A stretch of DNA of 64,000 nt. Origin: Chimaeribacter californicus (lineage in GTDB: Bacteria; Pseudomonadota; Gammaproteobacteria; Enterobacterales; Enterobacteriaceae). Below are positions 7,288 to 14,459 of the stretch, piece after piece. The notes under the pieces were generated by a model. That model saw nothing but the letters and a program-made list of their open reading frames with translations. It had not been told where the DNA came from and did not search any database. Each line of letters starts with the position of its first letter. Within the stretch, counting starts at the first letter, position 1. Where the stretch lies: NCBI RefSeq assembly GCF_002858675.1, contig NZ_PJZF01000012.1, positions 62,001 to 126,000 of the forward strand, in the 5' to 3' direction. The position numbers were made by a program, and so were the translations under genes.

Positions 7288-9303
7288 CTAATTGCCATTT
7301 TTACCGGGGCTTTTTTTCCGGCGAGTTGGTTTTTGTTTCGGGAACTTCTCCTCAGCATTCACGATGCCCTTACAGCCGGGGTAATGGATACATCCCCAGA
7401 ATGTGCCGGATTTACCGGTACATTGGCGGGTAGGCCCGCCACAGACTGGGCAGGGTGGCGACGGCGGCAACGTGATTTTCACAGTCTGCTGACGGCCTTT
7501 ATCCACTAGTTGCTTCGTCCAGGCTGACTGCTTCGTCATAAAGTCATCCAGCGTCATCCGGCCCGCCGCGATATCATCCAGTGCCTGTTCCCACAGTGCG
7601 GTCATCCCAGGATCTTTGAGCTGGGCCGGCAGCATATCCATCAGGTCACCAGCGACGGGCGTAGCCAGCAGGTGCTTACCCTTTTTCACCACAAAGCCAC
7701 GCGATAACAGGGTTTCAATCACCCCGGCCCGGGTCGCCTCTGTGCCCAATCCAGCGTTGTCCTTAAGGATCTTTTTAAGGCGCGGATCGGTAACAAACTG
7801 CGCCGCATTCTTCATCGCCGCAATCAGCGTGCCCTCGGTATAGTGCTCCGGCGGCTTGGTTTGTTGGGCTTTGGCTTCAGCCCCTGTTACCCGGCAGACA
7901 TCACCCTGCGACATGACCGGAAGCTGCGTTTTATCTCCCGCCTCCTGCCCGTCTTCGTCGTTCTCCCTCTCAAACAGGCTTTTCCAGCCGGTGACAACTA
8001 TGACTTTACCGCTGGCTTTAAAACGTTGGCCGCCGCAGTCAAGAGAAATACGGGTAGCGTCTACTTCGTGGTTCGCCAGGAACTGAGCCAGGTAGTGCAG
8101 CCGGATCAGCTGATAGACATTGCGCTCCGGCTCGCTCATCTTCGCCATATCGCAGGGCTGTTTTGTGGGGATGATGCCATGGTGGGCAGTGATTTTCTTG
8201 TCATTCCAGGCACGGGAAACGTAGTGCATATCAAGCCGGGAAATCACTGCCGACAATGTGGGATCAGTGTGTTGCAAGGCCGTCATCACCTGCTCCACCT
8301 CTTCACGCATTGAGACCGGCAGGTAACCGCAATCGGTTCTGGGATAGGTTGTTGCTTTGTGGGTCTCATAGAGCGATTGGGCAATATCCAGCACCTGTTG
8401 GGCGCCATAACCGAAGCGCCGGGAACAGGTTTGCTGCAACGTGCCGAGGTCAAAAGGCAGCGGCGCGGAGAGGGTTTCCCGTTTGGTTTCCTTCTCTGTG
8501 ACTGTCGCCTGCCCGGTTCGCTGACAAAGCTGCACAACCTGTTGCGCGGCGGTTGGGTTGATACAGCGATTCTCTTCATCGCAATATGTCGCCGCAGGTA
8601 CCCACTGAGCCTGAAACGCAACGCCTCCCGCTTTCAGACCAGCAACCACATTCCAGTACGGCTTTGGGGCGAACTGTGCAATGTCGCGGTCACGTTGAAC
8701 AATCAGGTTCAGCGTCGGCGTCTGCACCCGACCCACCGACAATACCTTACCGTAGCCGTTTTTACGTGCTTTAACCGAATAAAGACGGGTCAGGTTCATC
8801 CCGATTTGCCAGTCGGCACGGGCGCGGCCCAGCCCGGCCAGGTAGTAAGGCAGCGTCTCGCTGCCCGGTTTTATTGCTGCCAGTGCCGCACGCACACTGG
8901 CGTCATCCAACGCGGAGAGCCATAAGCGCTCAACTTTTCCCTGATAGCGGCAGTACTCCAGGATCTCGCGGGCAATCACTTCCCCTTCCCGGTCGGCATC
9001 GGTGGCAATCACTACTGTCTTTGCCTGCTTCAGTAAATTCTGGATCACCGCAAACTGTGCAGCGGTATCAGGTTTGATCTGCATTTGCCAGGCAGAGGGT
9101 AAAACCGGCAGCACCTCAACCCACCAGGGAACGCCATACTGTTCGCCGTATGCCTCCGGGCTGGCCTGCTCCAGCAGGTGACCAAATCCCCAGGTAACGC
9201 ACACACCATGACCAGACAGGCAACCGGGCATTTTCTTCGTTGCGCCTAAAACCGCCGCAATGTCCCGCCCCTGGCTGGGTTTCTCACACAGAAATAGCCT
9301 CAT
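7288..9303 (-). CDS. topB: DNA topoisomerase III of the ICE
   Basis: A 671-residue type IA topoisomerase that relaxes or decatenates DNA by transient single-strand cleavage, here in ICE replication and transfer. It opens MRLFLCEKPSQGRDIAAVLG (Toprim), with the metal-binding DADREGE at about 98-104. The active-site Tyr is in TTYPRTDCGYLP (about 317). A C-terminal zinc motif, CPVCGGPTRQCTG...CIHYPGCKG, ends in a basic tail. The length is that of ICE and plasmid TopB/TraE proteins. It starts 2 bp after the PFL_4669-type stop, so the two are co-transcribed. Confidence 0.95.
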   Translation of the reverse strand: MRLFLCEKPSQGRDIAAVLGATKKMPGCLSGHGVCVTWGFGHLLEQASPEAYGEQYGVPWWVEVLPVLPSAWQMQIKPDTAAQFAVIQNLLKQAKTVVIATDADREGEVIAREILEYCRYQGKVERLWLSALDDASVRAALAAIKPGSETLPYYLAGLGRARADWQIGMNLTRLYSVKARKNGYGKVLSVGRVQTPTLNLIVQRDRDIAQFAPKPYWNVVAGLKAGGVAFQAQWVPAATYCDEENRCINPTAAQQVVQLCQRTGQATVTEKETKRETLSAPLPFDLGTLQQTCSRRFGYGAQQVLDIAQSLYETHKATTYPRTDCGYLPVSMREEVEQVMTALQHTDPTLSAVISRLDMHYVSRAWNDKKITAHHGIIPTKQPCDMAKMSEPERNVYQLIRLHYLAQFLANHEVDATRISLDCGGQRFKASGKVIVVTGWKSLFERENDEDGQEAGDKTQLPVMSQGDVCRVTGAEAKAQQTKPPEHYTEGTLIAAMKNAAQFVTDPRLKKILKDNAGLGTEATRAGVIETLLSRGFVVKKGKHLLATPVAGDLMDMLPAQLKDPGMTALWEQALDDIAAGRMTLDDFMTKQSAWTKQLVDKGRQQTVKITLPPSPPCPVCGGPTRQCTGKSGTFWGCIHYPGCKGIVNAEEKFPKQKPTRRKKSPGKNGN

Positions 9304-9304
9304 G

Positions 9305-10030
9305 CTATTTTCTCCCTGCTTTTTTAGATTTCAGGGCTTTGCTCAATAACTTCAGGCTTTCCGGGTTGGCAGGCGGGGAAAAGCGGGAACGCCGGGTACC
9401 CAGCAAAACAGCGGTTTCCAGCTCACCAAAATGTGCCGCCGCCTGGTGTGCAATCTCGGTGTCACCGGCAATATCCAGACGCGTGACCGGGAACGAACGG
9501 TAACGCAATGCCGCCGTGAATATCCGTCGAATTTGATGGCTACCGCGATGCAGCCACTCTTTGCGGGTCTTCAACGACATCAGCCCATAGTGATGAGCCT
9601 GAAATACGCGCAGGATCAGCTGGTCAAAACCCACCAGAAGATACACACAGCGATATCCCAGCGGGGTATGGCTATGAACGGCGATATCCAGCGGTGCAGT
9701 GGAAGCTACGCTGGACACGGAAACAGGGCCGGGGAACTGGCTGGCAAGTAAGCCATTAATCTCGTCCAGCCAACCCTGAAACTGTTGCGCGGCGCTGTCC
9801 AGCATCGCTTCAATCGCGAGTAGCGCCGCATCTGCATACGGGTTATCCGCTAGTGAATCCCGGTTAATTTTTGAAATCAGGCGGAAGAATAGCGGCATAC
9901 CGATCAGGGATGGTTTGCCCTCTGAGGCAGGTCTTCCCGTCCAGGTGTTAATGGCATATTGCGTGTGCAGTTCAATGCGCAGCTCGGAGTGCAGCGCACC
10001 CGCTTTCTTTGTGTTCTCGGTCATCATCAT
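9305..10030 (-). CDS. ICE protein, TIGR03761/PFL_4669 family
   Basis: A 241-residue conserved ICE protein always found next to topB in this class. Recognisable stretches are LRIELHTQYAINTWTGRPASEGK near the N-terminus, GYRCVYLLVGFDQLILRVFQAHHYGLM in the middle and FPVTRLDIA towards the end. Function is unknown; context suggests DNA processing. Three ATG codons in a row (10022-10030) make the exact start uncertain by two residues. About 790 bp of acquired DNA separates it from the replication gene upstream. Confidence 0.85.
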   Translation of the reverse strand: MMMTENTKKAGALHSELRIELHTQYAINTWTGRPASEGKPSLIGMPLFFRLISKINRDSLADNPYADAALLAIEAMLDSAAQQFQGWLDEINGLLASQFPGPVSVSSVASTAPLDIAVHSHTPLGYRCVYLLVGFDQLILRVFQAHHYGLMSLKTRKEWLHRGSHQIRRIFTAALRYRSFPVTRLDIAGDTEIAHQAAAHFGELETAVLLGTRRSRFSPPANPESLKLLSKALKSKKAGRK

Positions 10031-10345
10031 CCATCCGTTGAAGGTTAACGTAATGGAGATGGTTATGGATTGCCGAGGTCAGGGACAATGGGAAACTGTT
10101 TTTACAAAAATTAAATAAAACCGCCTAAATCAATGCTAACCCAAGCCTACCTATAACAATTTTTTATCTATTCGTAGAGTTCATAATACAGTGATGTACC
10201 AAACAATTGAGGCTGATCATAAAACCAGTAAAGTATATTTTTTGATCTTGCTTAGCGTCCCAATTATCGTTAATTTTTCTATATGTAGTGCAAGCTTAGT
10301 GCACTACATATGCATCCAACTTCTATTGGAAAAGGTAAAAAGCAT
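10031..10345. other. AT-rich intergenic region upstream of a small cargo gene
   Basis: No gene seen. It carries the promoter of the PFL_4669-topB operon (minus strand) and that of the small plus-strand gene at 10346. The one strong feature is the 12-bp inverted repeat at 10281-10311. Confidence 0.5.
10281..10311. promoter_or_regulatory. 12-bp perfect inverted repeat, candidate operator
   Basis: ATATGTAGTGCA, 7-nt spacer AGCTTAG, TGCACTACATAT. It ends 34 bp before the ATG of the small gene, so a bound dimer or an mRNA hairpin here would control that gene. Confidence 0.6.
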
Positions 10346-10594
10346 ATGACAGATAACAAAAAGCAGTCATCAGATGACGTTGCACAAATCGCTGCCAAAA
10401 CACTTGGTGACCCGAGTGCATCGGCAATTCAGAAAAGCTTAGCGGGCTCAGTACTCTCGCAAACTGGAACAAAGAACCAAACAGGTGCAGATATGGAAGC
10501 TAAAGCATCTGCTGCATTAAAAAATGCGCGTTCTAGCGAAGTAACTAAGACTCTCGCTGGATCAGTCGTTTCGCAGTCCAACAAAAAGCGTTAA
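10346..10594 (+). CDS. Small protein with an internal duplication, function unknown
   Basis: An 82-residue hydrophilic, basic protein starting MTDNKKQSSDDVAQIAAK. I chose the ATG at 10346 because AAAAGG lies just upstream; the frame opens 12 codons earlier without a ribosome site. It holds two related segments, AAKTLGDPSASAIQKSLAGSV and ASAALKNARSSEVTKTLAGSV, each followed by a [VL]SQ, so it arose by duplication of about 38 residues. I know similar small proteins only as hypotheticals of mobile elements. It is the only clear plus-strand gene of the ICE part and has its own operator and two terminators, so it is a self-contained cargo cassette. Confidence 0.6.
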   Translation: MTDNKKQSSDDVAQIAAKTLGDPSASAIQKSLAGSVLSQTGTKNQTGADMEAKASAALKNARSSEVTKTLAGSVVSQSNKKR

Positions 10595-10624
10595 ATATAA
10601 TTTAAAATTTGACGCATAACGATT

Positions 10625-10688
10625 AAGAGATTGTTAATCTCTTTCCTATAATTTTAAAAAGGGTTCAATATATTATTTGAACCCTTTT
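10625..10688 (+). terminator. Two successive hairpins after the small cargo gene
   Basis: AAGAGATT/AATCTCTT (10625-10643), then a 12-bp perfect hairpin AAAAGGGTTCAA/TTGAACCCTTTT (10657-10688). The second has A and T runs on both sides and can terminate in both directions. Confidence 0.85.
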
Positions 10689-10750
10689 ATATTTTTTAGT
10701 CCTTCGTATTATTACTACCCTAAACATTTTATAAATTGACCTAAGAGCAC

Positions 10751-10803
10751 TGTTGCCACTGTCAACACTGTCCACTTCTTAACCGTTGTTGCCACTGGCA
10801 ACA
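10751..10803. repeat. Two TGTTGCCACTG(T/G)CAACA inverted repeats, 36 bp apart
   Basis: 10751-10767 reads TGTTGCCACTGTCAACA and 10787-10803 reads TGTTGCCACTGGCAACA. They lie directly after the replication gene. A third exact copy, inverted, is at 2017-2033. Three copies of a 17-bp near-palindrome within one element point to a binding site for an ICE regulator, ParB or Rep. Confidence 0.6.
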
Positions 10804-10818
10804 GCACTCAATTTTCAT

Positions 10819-12021
10819 TCACCGCAAGTAGGTGGCCCGGATGTCTGCCAGCAGACTGGCGATGTGTGCCGGGTCAGCACGTTTTACACGCGGCTTAACG
10901 GCAGCATCAGGGGCTGGTTGAGGGCGCTGCTTAGGCACCGCCTCCTTGGGAACGGTTACGCTTCCGGCATTAAATTGCCCTGCCCGCGCCCGCTTCAGGT
11001 TTGCCAGCAGGTAAGCAGCCACGTTTCTGACTTCGGTGGTTTTCATGCGGTTCGCCAGATCGTCCAGCACCTGTTGCCCAAGCCCGTCTGGCAATGCGCG
11101 CAACTGCCCTTCCAGCATATCGCGGTCGGCCGTGGTCAGCCGTTCACGTACTGTGCCCGGCCACTTCAGGTACTGATGCGCATCTGACCCTACGTACGTA
11201 TCTTTTACACTCTGTGTAAAACTACGTACGTAACGGTTCGATTTTCGAACCAGGTCGCCATCCCTGGTATTCCGGCTTAGTTCGGATTCCGAACCCGGTG
11301 ATTTCTGCCCTGTTGAGGTACTGAGTTCGGATGCCGAACCAGGGGCTTTTTTACTAAGTTCGGTTTTAGGATCACGGGTGTTCTTCTGCCGCAGCGTTAA
11401 CACGTCCAGCGGGGTTTGTGGTGCCGATAAACGTGCTTCGATCAGCGCCACACGGGAATGACGATGGCGCATACCGGTATCCGATTTGATCTCCTGCAAT
11501 ACGGCCAGCGCCGTCAGGCGGATGGTTTTATTGGTGTGGCGGCAGGCGTCCGCCACGGCATCCAGCCAGCCTGGGTCAAAATACTCTGCATCACGCAGCC
11601 CCAGCGGCTCATCATGCTGAGCGTAAATGTTCCCTCTGATACGCCCGGCTTTATCCCTAACCCGTTTGCACAGGCTCAGCCAGCCGGTGAGACGCAGCAT
11701 TAACAAGGCACGGCTGATGGTCTCCCGGGAGGCTTTGTCTGAATGGGGCAAGGCAAGCTGGCACTGCAACTCATCGTAGGTTGGAAAAGCAGCCCCGTCG
11801 TTTTGCTGGGCATAGAGACGAATCATCACCCAGGCCATTTTATCCAGCGGCGATAACCGGCTATCGAGAAATAAGCGCCGGGGGACGGCATCATGCACGT
11901 TCCCCAGATAGAGCAGCCCGCTTTGCTCATTGGTTTGCTCACCGGATTGCGCCTTTTGCGCGATGCGGCTCTGCATTTTCGCCAGCGTCCGCTGGATAAC
12001 ACTATCGACGGGTAATGCCAT
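10819..12021 (-). CDS. STY4528-family ICE replication protein
   Basis: A 400-residue protein of the family first named in the SPI-7 island and annotated as the pathogenicity-island replication protein. The N-terminal half (RRLFLDSRLSPLDKMAWVMIRLYAQQNDGAAFPTYDELQ...SRETISRALLMLRLTGWLSLCKRV) is a winged-helix DNA-binding region like plasmid Rep proteins. Residues about 225-275 are a Ser/Lys-rich linker with a 15-residue repeat (PGSASELS, PGSESELS) whose DNA is a set of palindromes. The C-terminus is basic. The ATG at 12019-12021 shares a base with the DUF2857 stop (TAATG); the longer frame to 12072 lacks a ribosome site. Confidence 0.85.
   Translation of the reverse strand: MALPVDSVIQRTLAKMQSRIAQKAQSGEQTNEQSGLLYLGNVHDAVPRRLFLDSRLSPLDKMAWVMIRLYAQQNDGAAFPTYDELQCQLALPHSDKASRETISRALLMLRLTGWLSLCKRVRDKAGRIRGNIYAQHDEPLGLRDAEYFDPGWLDAVADACRHTNKTIRLTALAVLQEIKSDTGMRHRHSRVALIEARLSAPQTPLDVLTLRQKNTRDPKTELSKKAPGSASELSTSTGQKSPGSESELSRNTRDGDLVRKSNRYVRSFTQSVKDTYVGSDAHQYLKWPGTVRERLTTADRDMLEGQLRALPDGLGQQVLDDLANRMKTTEVRNVAAYLLANLKRARAGQFNAGSVTVPKEAVPKQRPQPAPDAAVKPRVKRADPAHIASLLADIRATYLR
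11191..11232. repeat. 42-bp palindrome inside the replication gene
   Basis: Arms TACGTACGTA + TTTTACAC, centre TCT, then GTGTAAAA + TACGTACGTA; one arm has one extra base. The TACGTACGTA blocks are palindromes themselves. Such symmetry within a coding region is far beyond chance and suggests a replication or regulatory site. Confidence 0.7.
11235..11339. repeat. Three short palindromes about 45 bp apart (iteron-like)
   Basis: GGTTCGATTTTCGAACC (11235-11251), GTTCGGATTCCGAAC (11280-11294) and GTTCGGATGCCGAAC (11325-11339), with a half site GTTCGG at 11358-11363. The spacing of 44-45 bp matches a 15-codon repeat in the protein. Next to the 42-bp palindrome they make a plausible origin within the rep gene, as in lambda O. 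Confidence 0.6.
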
Positions 12022-12584
12022 TACACTACACTCCTTTGCGGCTGTTCCGACCAGCCTCGCACCAGCGCCCACACGGTGGTCAGCGAAATATCCTGCTGTT
12101 CAGCAATTAACATCATCGCTTCCAGCGCATCCAGTGACTCCAGGTTATCTATGTTCGATGCCTTCCATTGCTGCCACACAGAGAGTTCCTGCGCTTCCGT
12201 TGGCGTCTGGTTGCGCCCCGGCCGGGTAACCACGCCCGCCAACCGTCGCCGGCAGCCAACTTCTACCGCCGTCAGTCCGAAAAAATGCTGCATCAACTCA
12301 ATCGAGCCGCCCAGCGTCAGCGCACGGTCAATGCGTTGTGTGCGTATCTGTTCGCGGCGGGCCTGCGCCAGCATGGTGTTCAGGTTGGTATGGTTGATAC
12401 TGATAGTCAGAATGGACACCGGGGTACTCACCAGATAGTGCAGATCTTCTACCGTGATCTGATTCAGCGCCTGAATCTCTGCCAGCGTCAGGCCCATCGC
12501 TTCACAGCGCCGGATGTTGCCGGATTTCAGCTCCATCAGGAGCTGAGTCAGCATCGCGTTAGTGGTTATCCCCTGTATGTTCAT
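12021..12584 (-). CDS. DUF2857 family ICE protein
   Basis: A 187-residue protein of the DUF2857 family, always next to the STY4528-type gene in these elements. MNIQGITTNAMLTQLLMELKSGNIRRCEAMGLTLAEIQALNQITVEDLHYL is a helical N-terminus that could bind DNA; the C-terminal part (EAMMLIAEQQDISLTTVWALVR) is also helical. I chose ATG 12582-12584 because GGGAGG precedes it and it overlaps the stop of the microprotein (TGATG). It is probably a regulator or accessory factor of replication. Confidence 0.85.
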   Translation of the reverse strand: MNIQGITTNAMLTQLLMELKSGNIRRCEAMGLTLAEIQALNQITVEDLHYLVSTPVSILTISINHTNLNTMLAQARREQIRTQRIDRALTLGGSIELMQHFFGLTAVEVGCRRRLAGVVTRPGRNQTPTEAQELSVWQQWKASNIDNLESLDALEAMMLIAEQQDISLTTVWALVRGWSEQPQRSVV

Positions 12585-12691
12585 CAGTACGTTCCTCCCC
12601 ATGCGTGCACCATCCAAATCACTGCAATCCAAGCCAGCGTACATAATGTAAAAAGCACCCTGTCCCCCAGACCTATCGCGTCTCTTTTCAT
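12584..12691 (-). CDS. 35-residue membrane microprotein, coupled at both ends
   Basis: The frame starts at ATG 12691-12689 and stops at TGA 12586-12584. The product opens MKRDAIGLGDRVLF, continues with a hydrophobic stretch TLCTLAWIAVIWMV (one membrane helix) and ends HAWGGTY. Its start overlaps the zinc-finger gene stop (ATGA) and its stop overlaps the DUF2857 start (TGATG), so it fills the only gap in a chain of overlapping genes. That architecture is the main support; I know no family. Confidence 0.6.
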   Translation of the reverse strand: MKRDAIGLGDRVLFTLCTLAWIAVIWMVHAWGGTY

Positions 12692-12924
12692 ATCGTCCGC
12701 CCCGTACCACACCGCACATTAAACTCCCGCACTTCCTGGCACCCGACACAGAGCCTGACACCGGGAACGGCGCAGCGTCGGGCTTCAGGGATGTCATTGC
12801 CGCACATCTCACACTCTGCCAGCGACACACCGGCGCAACAGAGCGAATTACGGATGCGGTTAATCTGGTTCTCCGCCAGGAGCTGCGTCACCTCCTGCGC
12901 TTCATCAACCCAATCAGCTTTCAT
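12688..12924 (-). CDS. TraR/DksA-type C4 zinc-finger protein
   Basis: A 78-residue protein with a helical N-terminus (DEAQEVTQLLAENQINRIRNSL) and the four-cysteine finger CEMCGNDIPEARRCAVPGVRLCVGCQ typical of TraR/YbiI. TraR-like proteins bind in the RNA polymerase secondary channel and mimic DksA plus ppGpp, so this may reset host transcription when the ICE is active; that is inference from the family. Its ATG overlaps the ParB stop by 4 bases. Confidence 0.88.
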   Translation of the reverse strand: MKADWVDEAQEVTQLLAENQINRIRNSLCCAGVSLAECEMCGNDIPEARRCAVPGVRLCVGCQEVREFNVRCGTGRTI

Positions 12925-14459
12925 AGGGCGTCCTCCTGATCATTCTGGCGTTGTAGTTCACGTAACCGGCGTAGTACGCGAAGTAAACGAAGGAATTTGA
13001 CGGCAATGCGATCCTCCAGCGGCGGAGCATCAAGGGGATTAGCGGAGCCTGTCAGCATGGTGCTTAATAGCGACAGCGTTCCCGGCAATGCGGTGTCACC
13101 ACACAGCGCCATCAGTAACTGTTCCCCCGGTTGTTCCTGACAGGAGACGGCATACCCTGCGCCCTGAGGGCTTTTGTCTTCCAGGATCGACGCCTCACCC
13201 CCCATCGCTTCCGAGATTTCAAACGCCAAGCGGAAGGCCATATCTTGCAAATGCTCGATATCGTCCTGTAGCGAGGCGATATGCCAGATGTCCATTACCG
13301 GCTCCAGGCCGCTCTCTGCAAAGGTAAGCGAGGCAAGATCGTCCAGCTTATTCTCAGGCGGCTCGGCGTGCTCTGGAGGCGTGTACTCCTCCTCCTGAAG
13401 CGTATTGGTGTCAGGGCGGCAGGACGCTTTTTTTGATGAAGTTTCCATAGGGGAAAGCGCTGTTTTTGGCGGAGAGGGGTTGCGAGGCTTGGCTTTCTCA
13501 GCCGTAAAAATGTCAGGCGCAGGCAGTGTGGCGTCATCTATCACAGGAGGAGCCACCAGCTCCGGTGCGCCAAACAACTTACGCCGGTTCAGCTCTTGCG
13601 GGTCGAGTTCTATCAGCCAGCTATCGTAAGTGTATTGCGGGTCGGGCAATGCCTTCAGCAGCGCGCCAATCAGTTCATCTTTAAGTACGTCATGGGAAAA
13701 ACTGTCCGGATCATCCAGTGACCGGCATACGCCGCCAAATACCTCATCAAATGTCTGTTCCAGCGTGACATCCGTGGCCTGGCTAAACGCGGCCCAGGCT
13801 TTCTCCGCTGCGGTACGCAACGCGATAAGCTGGATAACCTGCGGCCGCCCCAGACCTGACTTCAGTAAATCGGGCATATAAGGATAAAGGTGCTCAACCG
13901 CATAGGCCATGCGGCTGATGCTGGAGTGGTTGACCGGGTAGCCGTCCGCTTTTAATAGCTCGGCCAGCTCCCGCTGGCTGACCGTCCGCCCCAGTTGTTC
14001 CTGATAGAGCGTCCGCGCATTTTCGATCCCCAGCGCCTTCTCAATAAACGTCAGATCGCCGCGCACATCATTTTCGGCAAGATGGCCGACCACGCATTTA
14101 ATCCGCCCCGGCCACGGTTTCACCATGCACGGGACGCGGTAGAACCGCTCATCGCCGGTTTGCTGATACAGCTCTAAGAGGATCGCGTAACGGGTATTTC
14201 CGCCATCACTGAAGATATAAAAATCATCCGCGCTGTCCGGATCTTTGGTCACTTTCGGCACCGTATCCAGCCCGCGGGCGTGGATAGAGGCTTTGATATC
14301 CTCATATTTCGGGTTGCGCGACGTGCGCGGGTTATCCGGGTTTGGACGCAGTTGATCCAGCGTCAGCACCATCGGCATCTCATTTACCGGCAGCATGTCT
14401 GTGACCTTGGGTGAGCGGCCTCGCTGGAGCAGTTTCGCCCCCAGTGAATCAGAAGTCAT
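12921..14459 (-). CDS. parB: ParB-family partition protein of the ICE
   Basis: A 512-residue ParB-like protein. The ParB/Srx fold is seen in LRPNPDNPRTSRNPKYEDIKASIHARGL and FSDGGNTRYAILLEL; the usual GERR box is GNTR here. A helix-turn-helix follows (VSQRELAELLKADGYPVNHSSISRM, about residues 160-185). The C-terminal half is long, acidic and probably specific to ICEs. The ATG at 14457-14459 has GGGAGG five bases upstream and is preferred to a TTG eight codons earlier. It overlaps dnaB by 11 bases. With ParA it should keep the excised circle in daughter cells. Confidence 0.88.
   Translation of the reverse strand: MTSDSLGAKLLQRGRSPKVTDMLPVNEMPMVLTLDQLRPNPDNPRTSRNPKYEDIKASIHARGLDTVPKVTKDPDSADDFYIFSDGGNTRYAILLELYQQTGDERFYRVPCMVKPWPGRIKCVVGHLAENDVRGDLTFIEKALGIENARTLYQEQLGRTVSQRELAELLKADGYPVNHSSISRMAYAVEHLYPYMPDLLKSGLGRPQVIQLIALRTAAEKAWAAFSQATDVTLEQTFDEVFGGVCRSLDDPDSFSHDVLKDELIGALLKALPDPQYTYDSWLIELDPQELNRRKLFGAPELVAPPVIDDATLPAPDIFTAEKAKPRNPSPPKTALSPMETSSKKASCRPDTNTLQEEEYTPPEHAEPPENKLDDLASLTFAESGLEPVMDIWHIASLQDDIEHLQDMAFRLAFEISEAMGGEASILEDKSPQGAGYAVSCQEQPGEQLLMALCGDTALPGTLSLLSTMLTGSANPLDAPPLEDRIAVKFLRLLRVLRRLRELQRQNDQEDAL

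Noticed and set aside
7843..8925. Long plus-strand frames opposite topB
   Set aside because: They are antisense shadows of a GC-rich gene with clear topoisomerase motifs.
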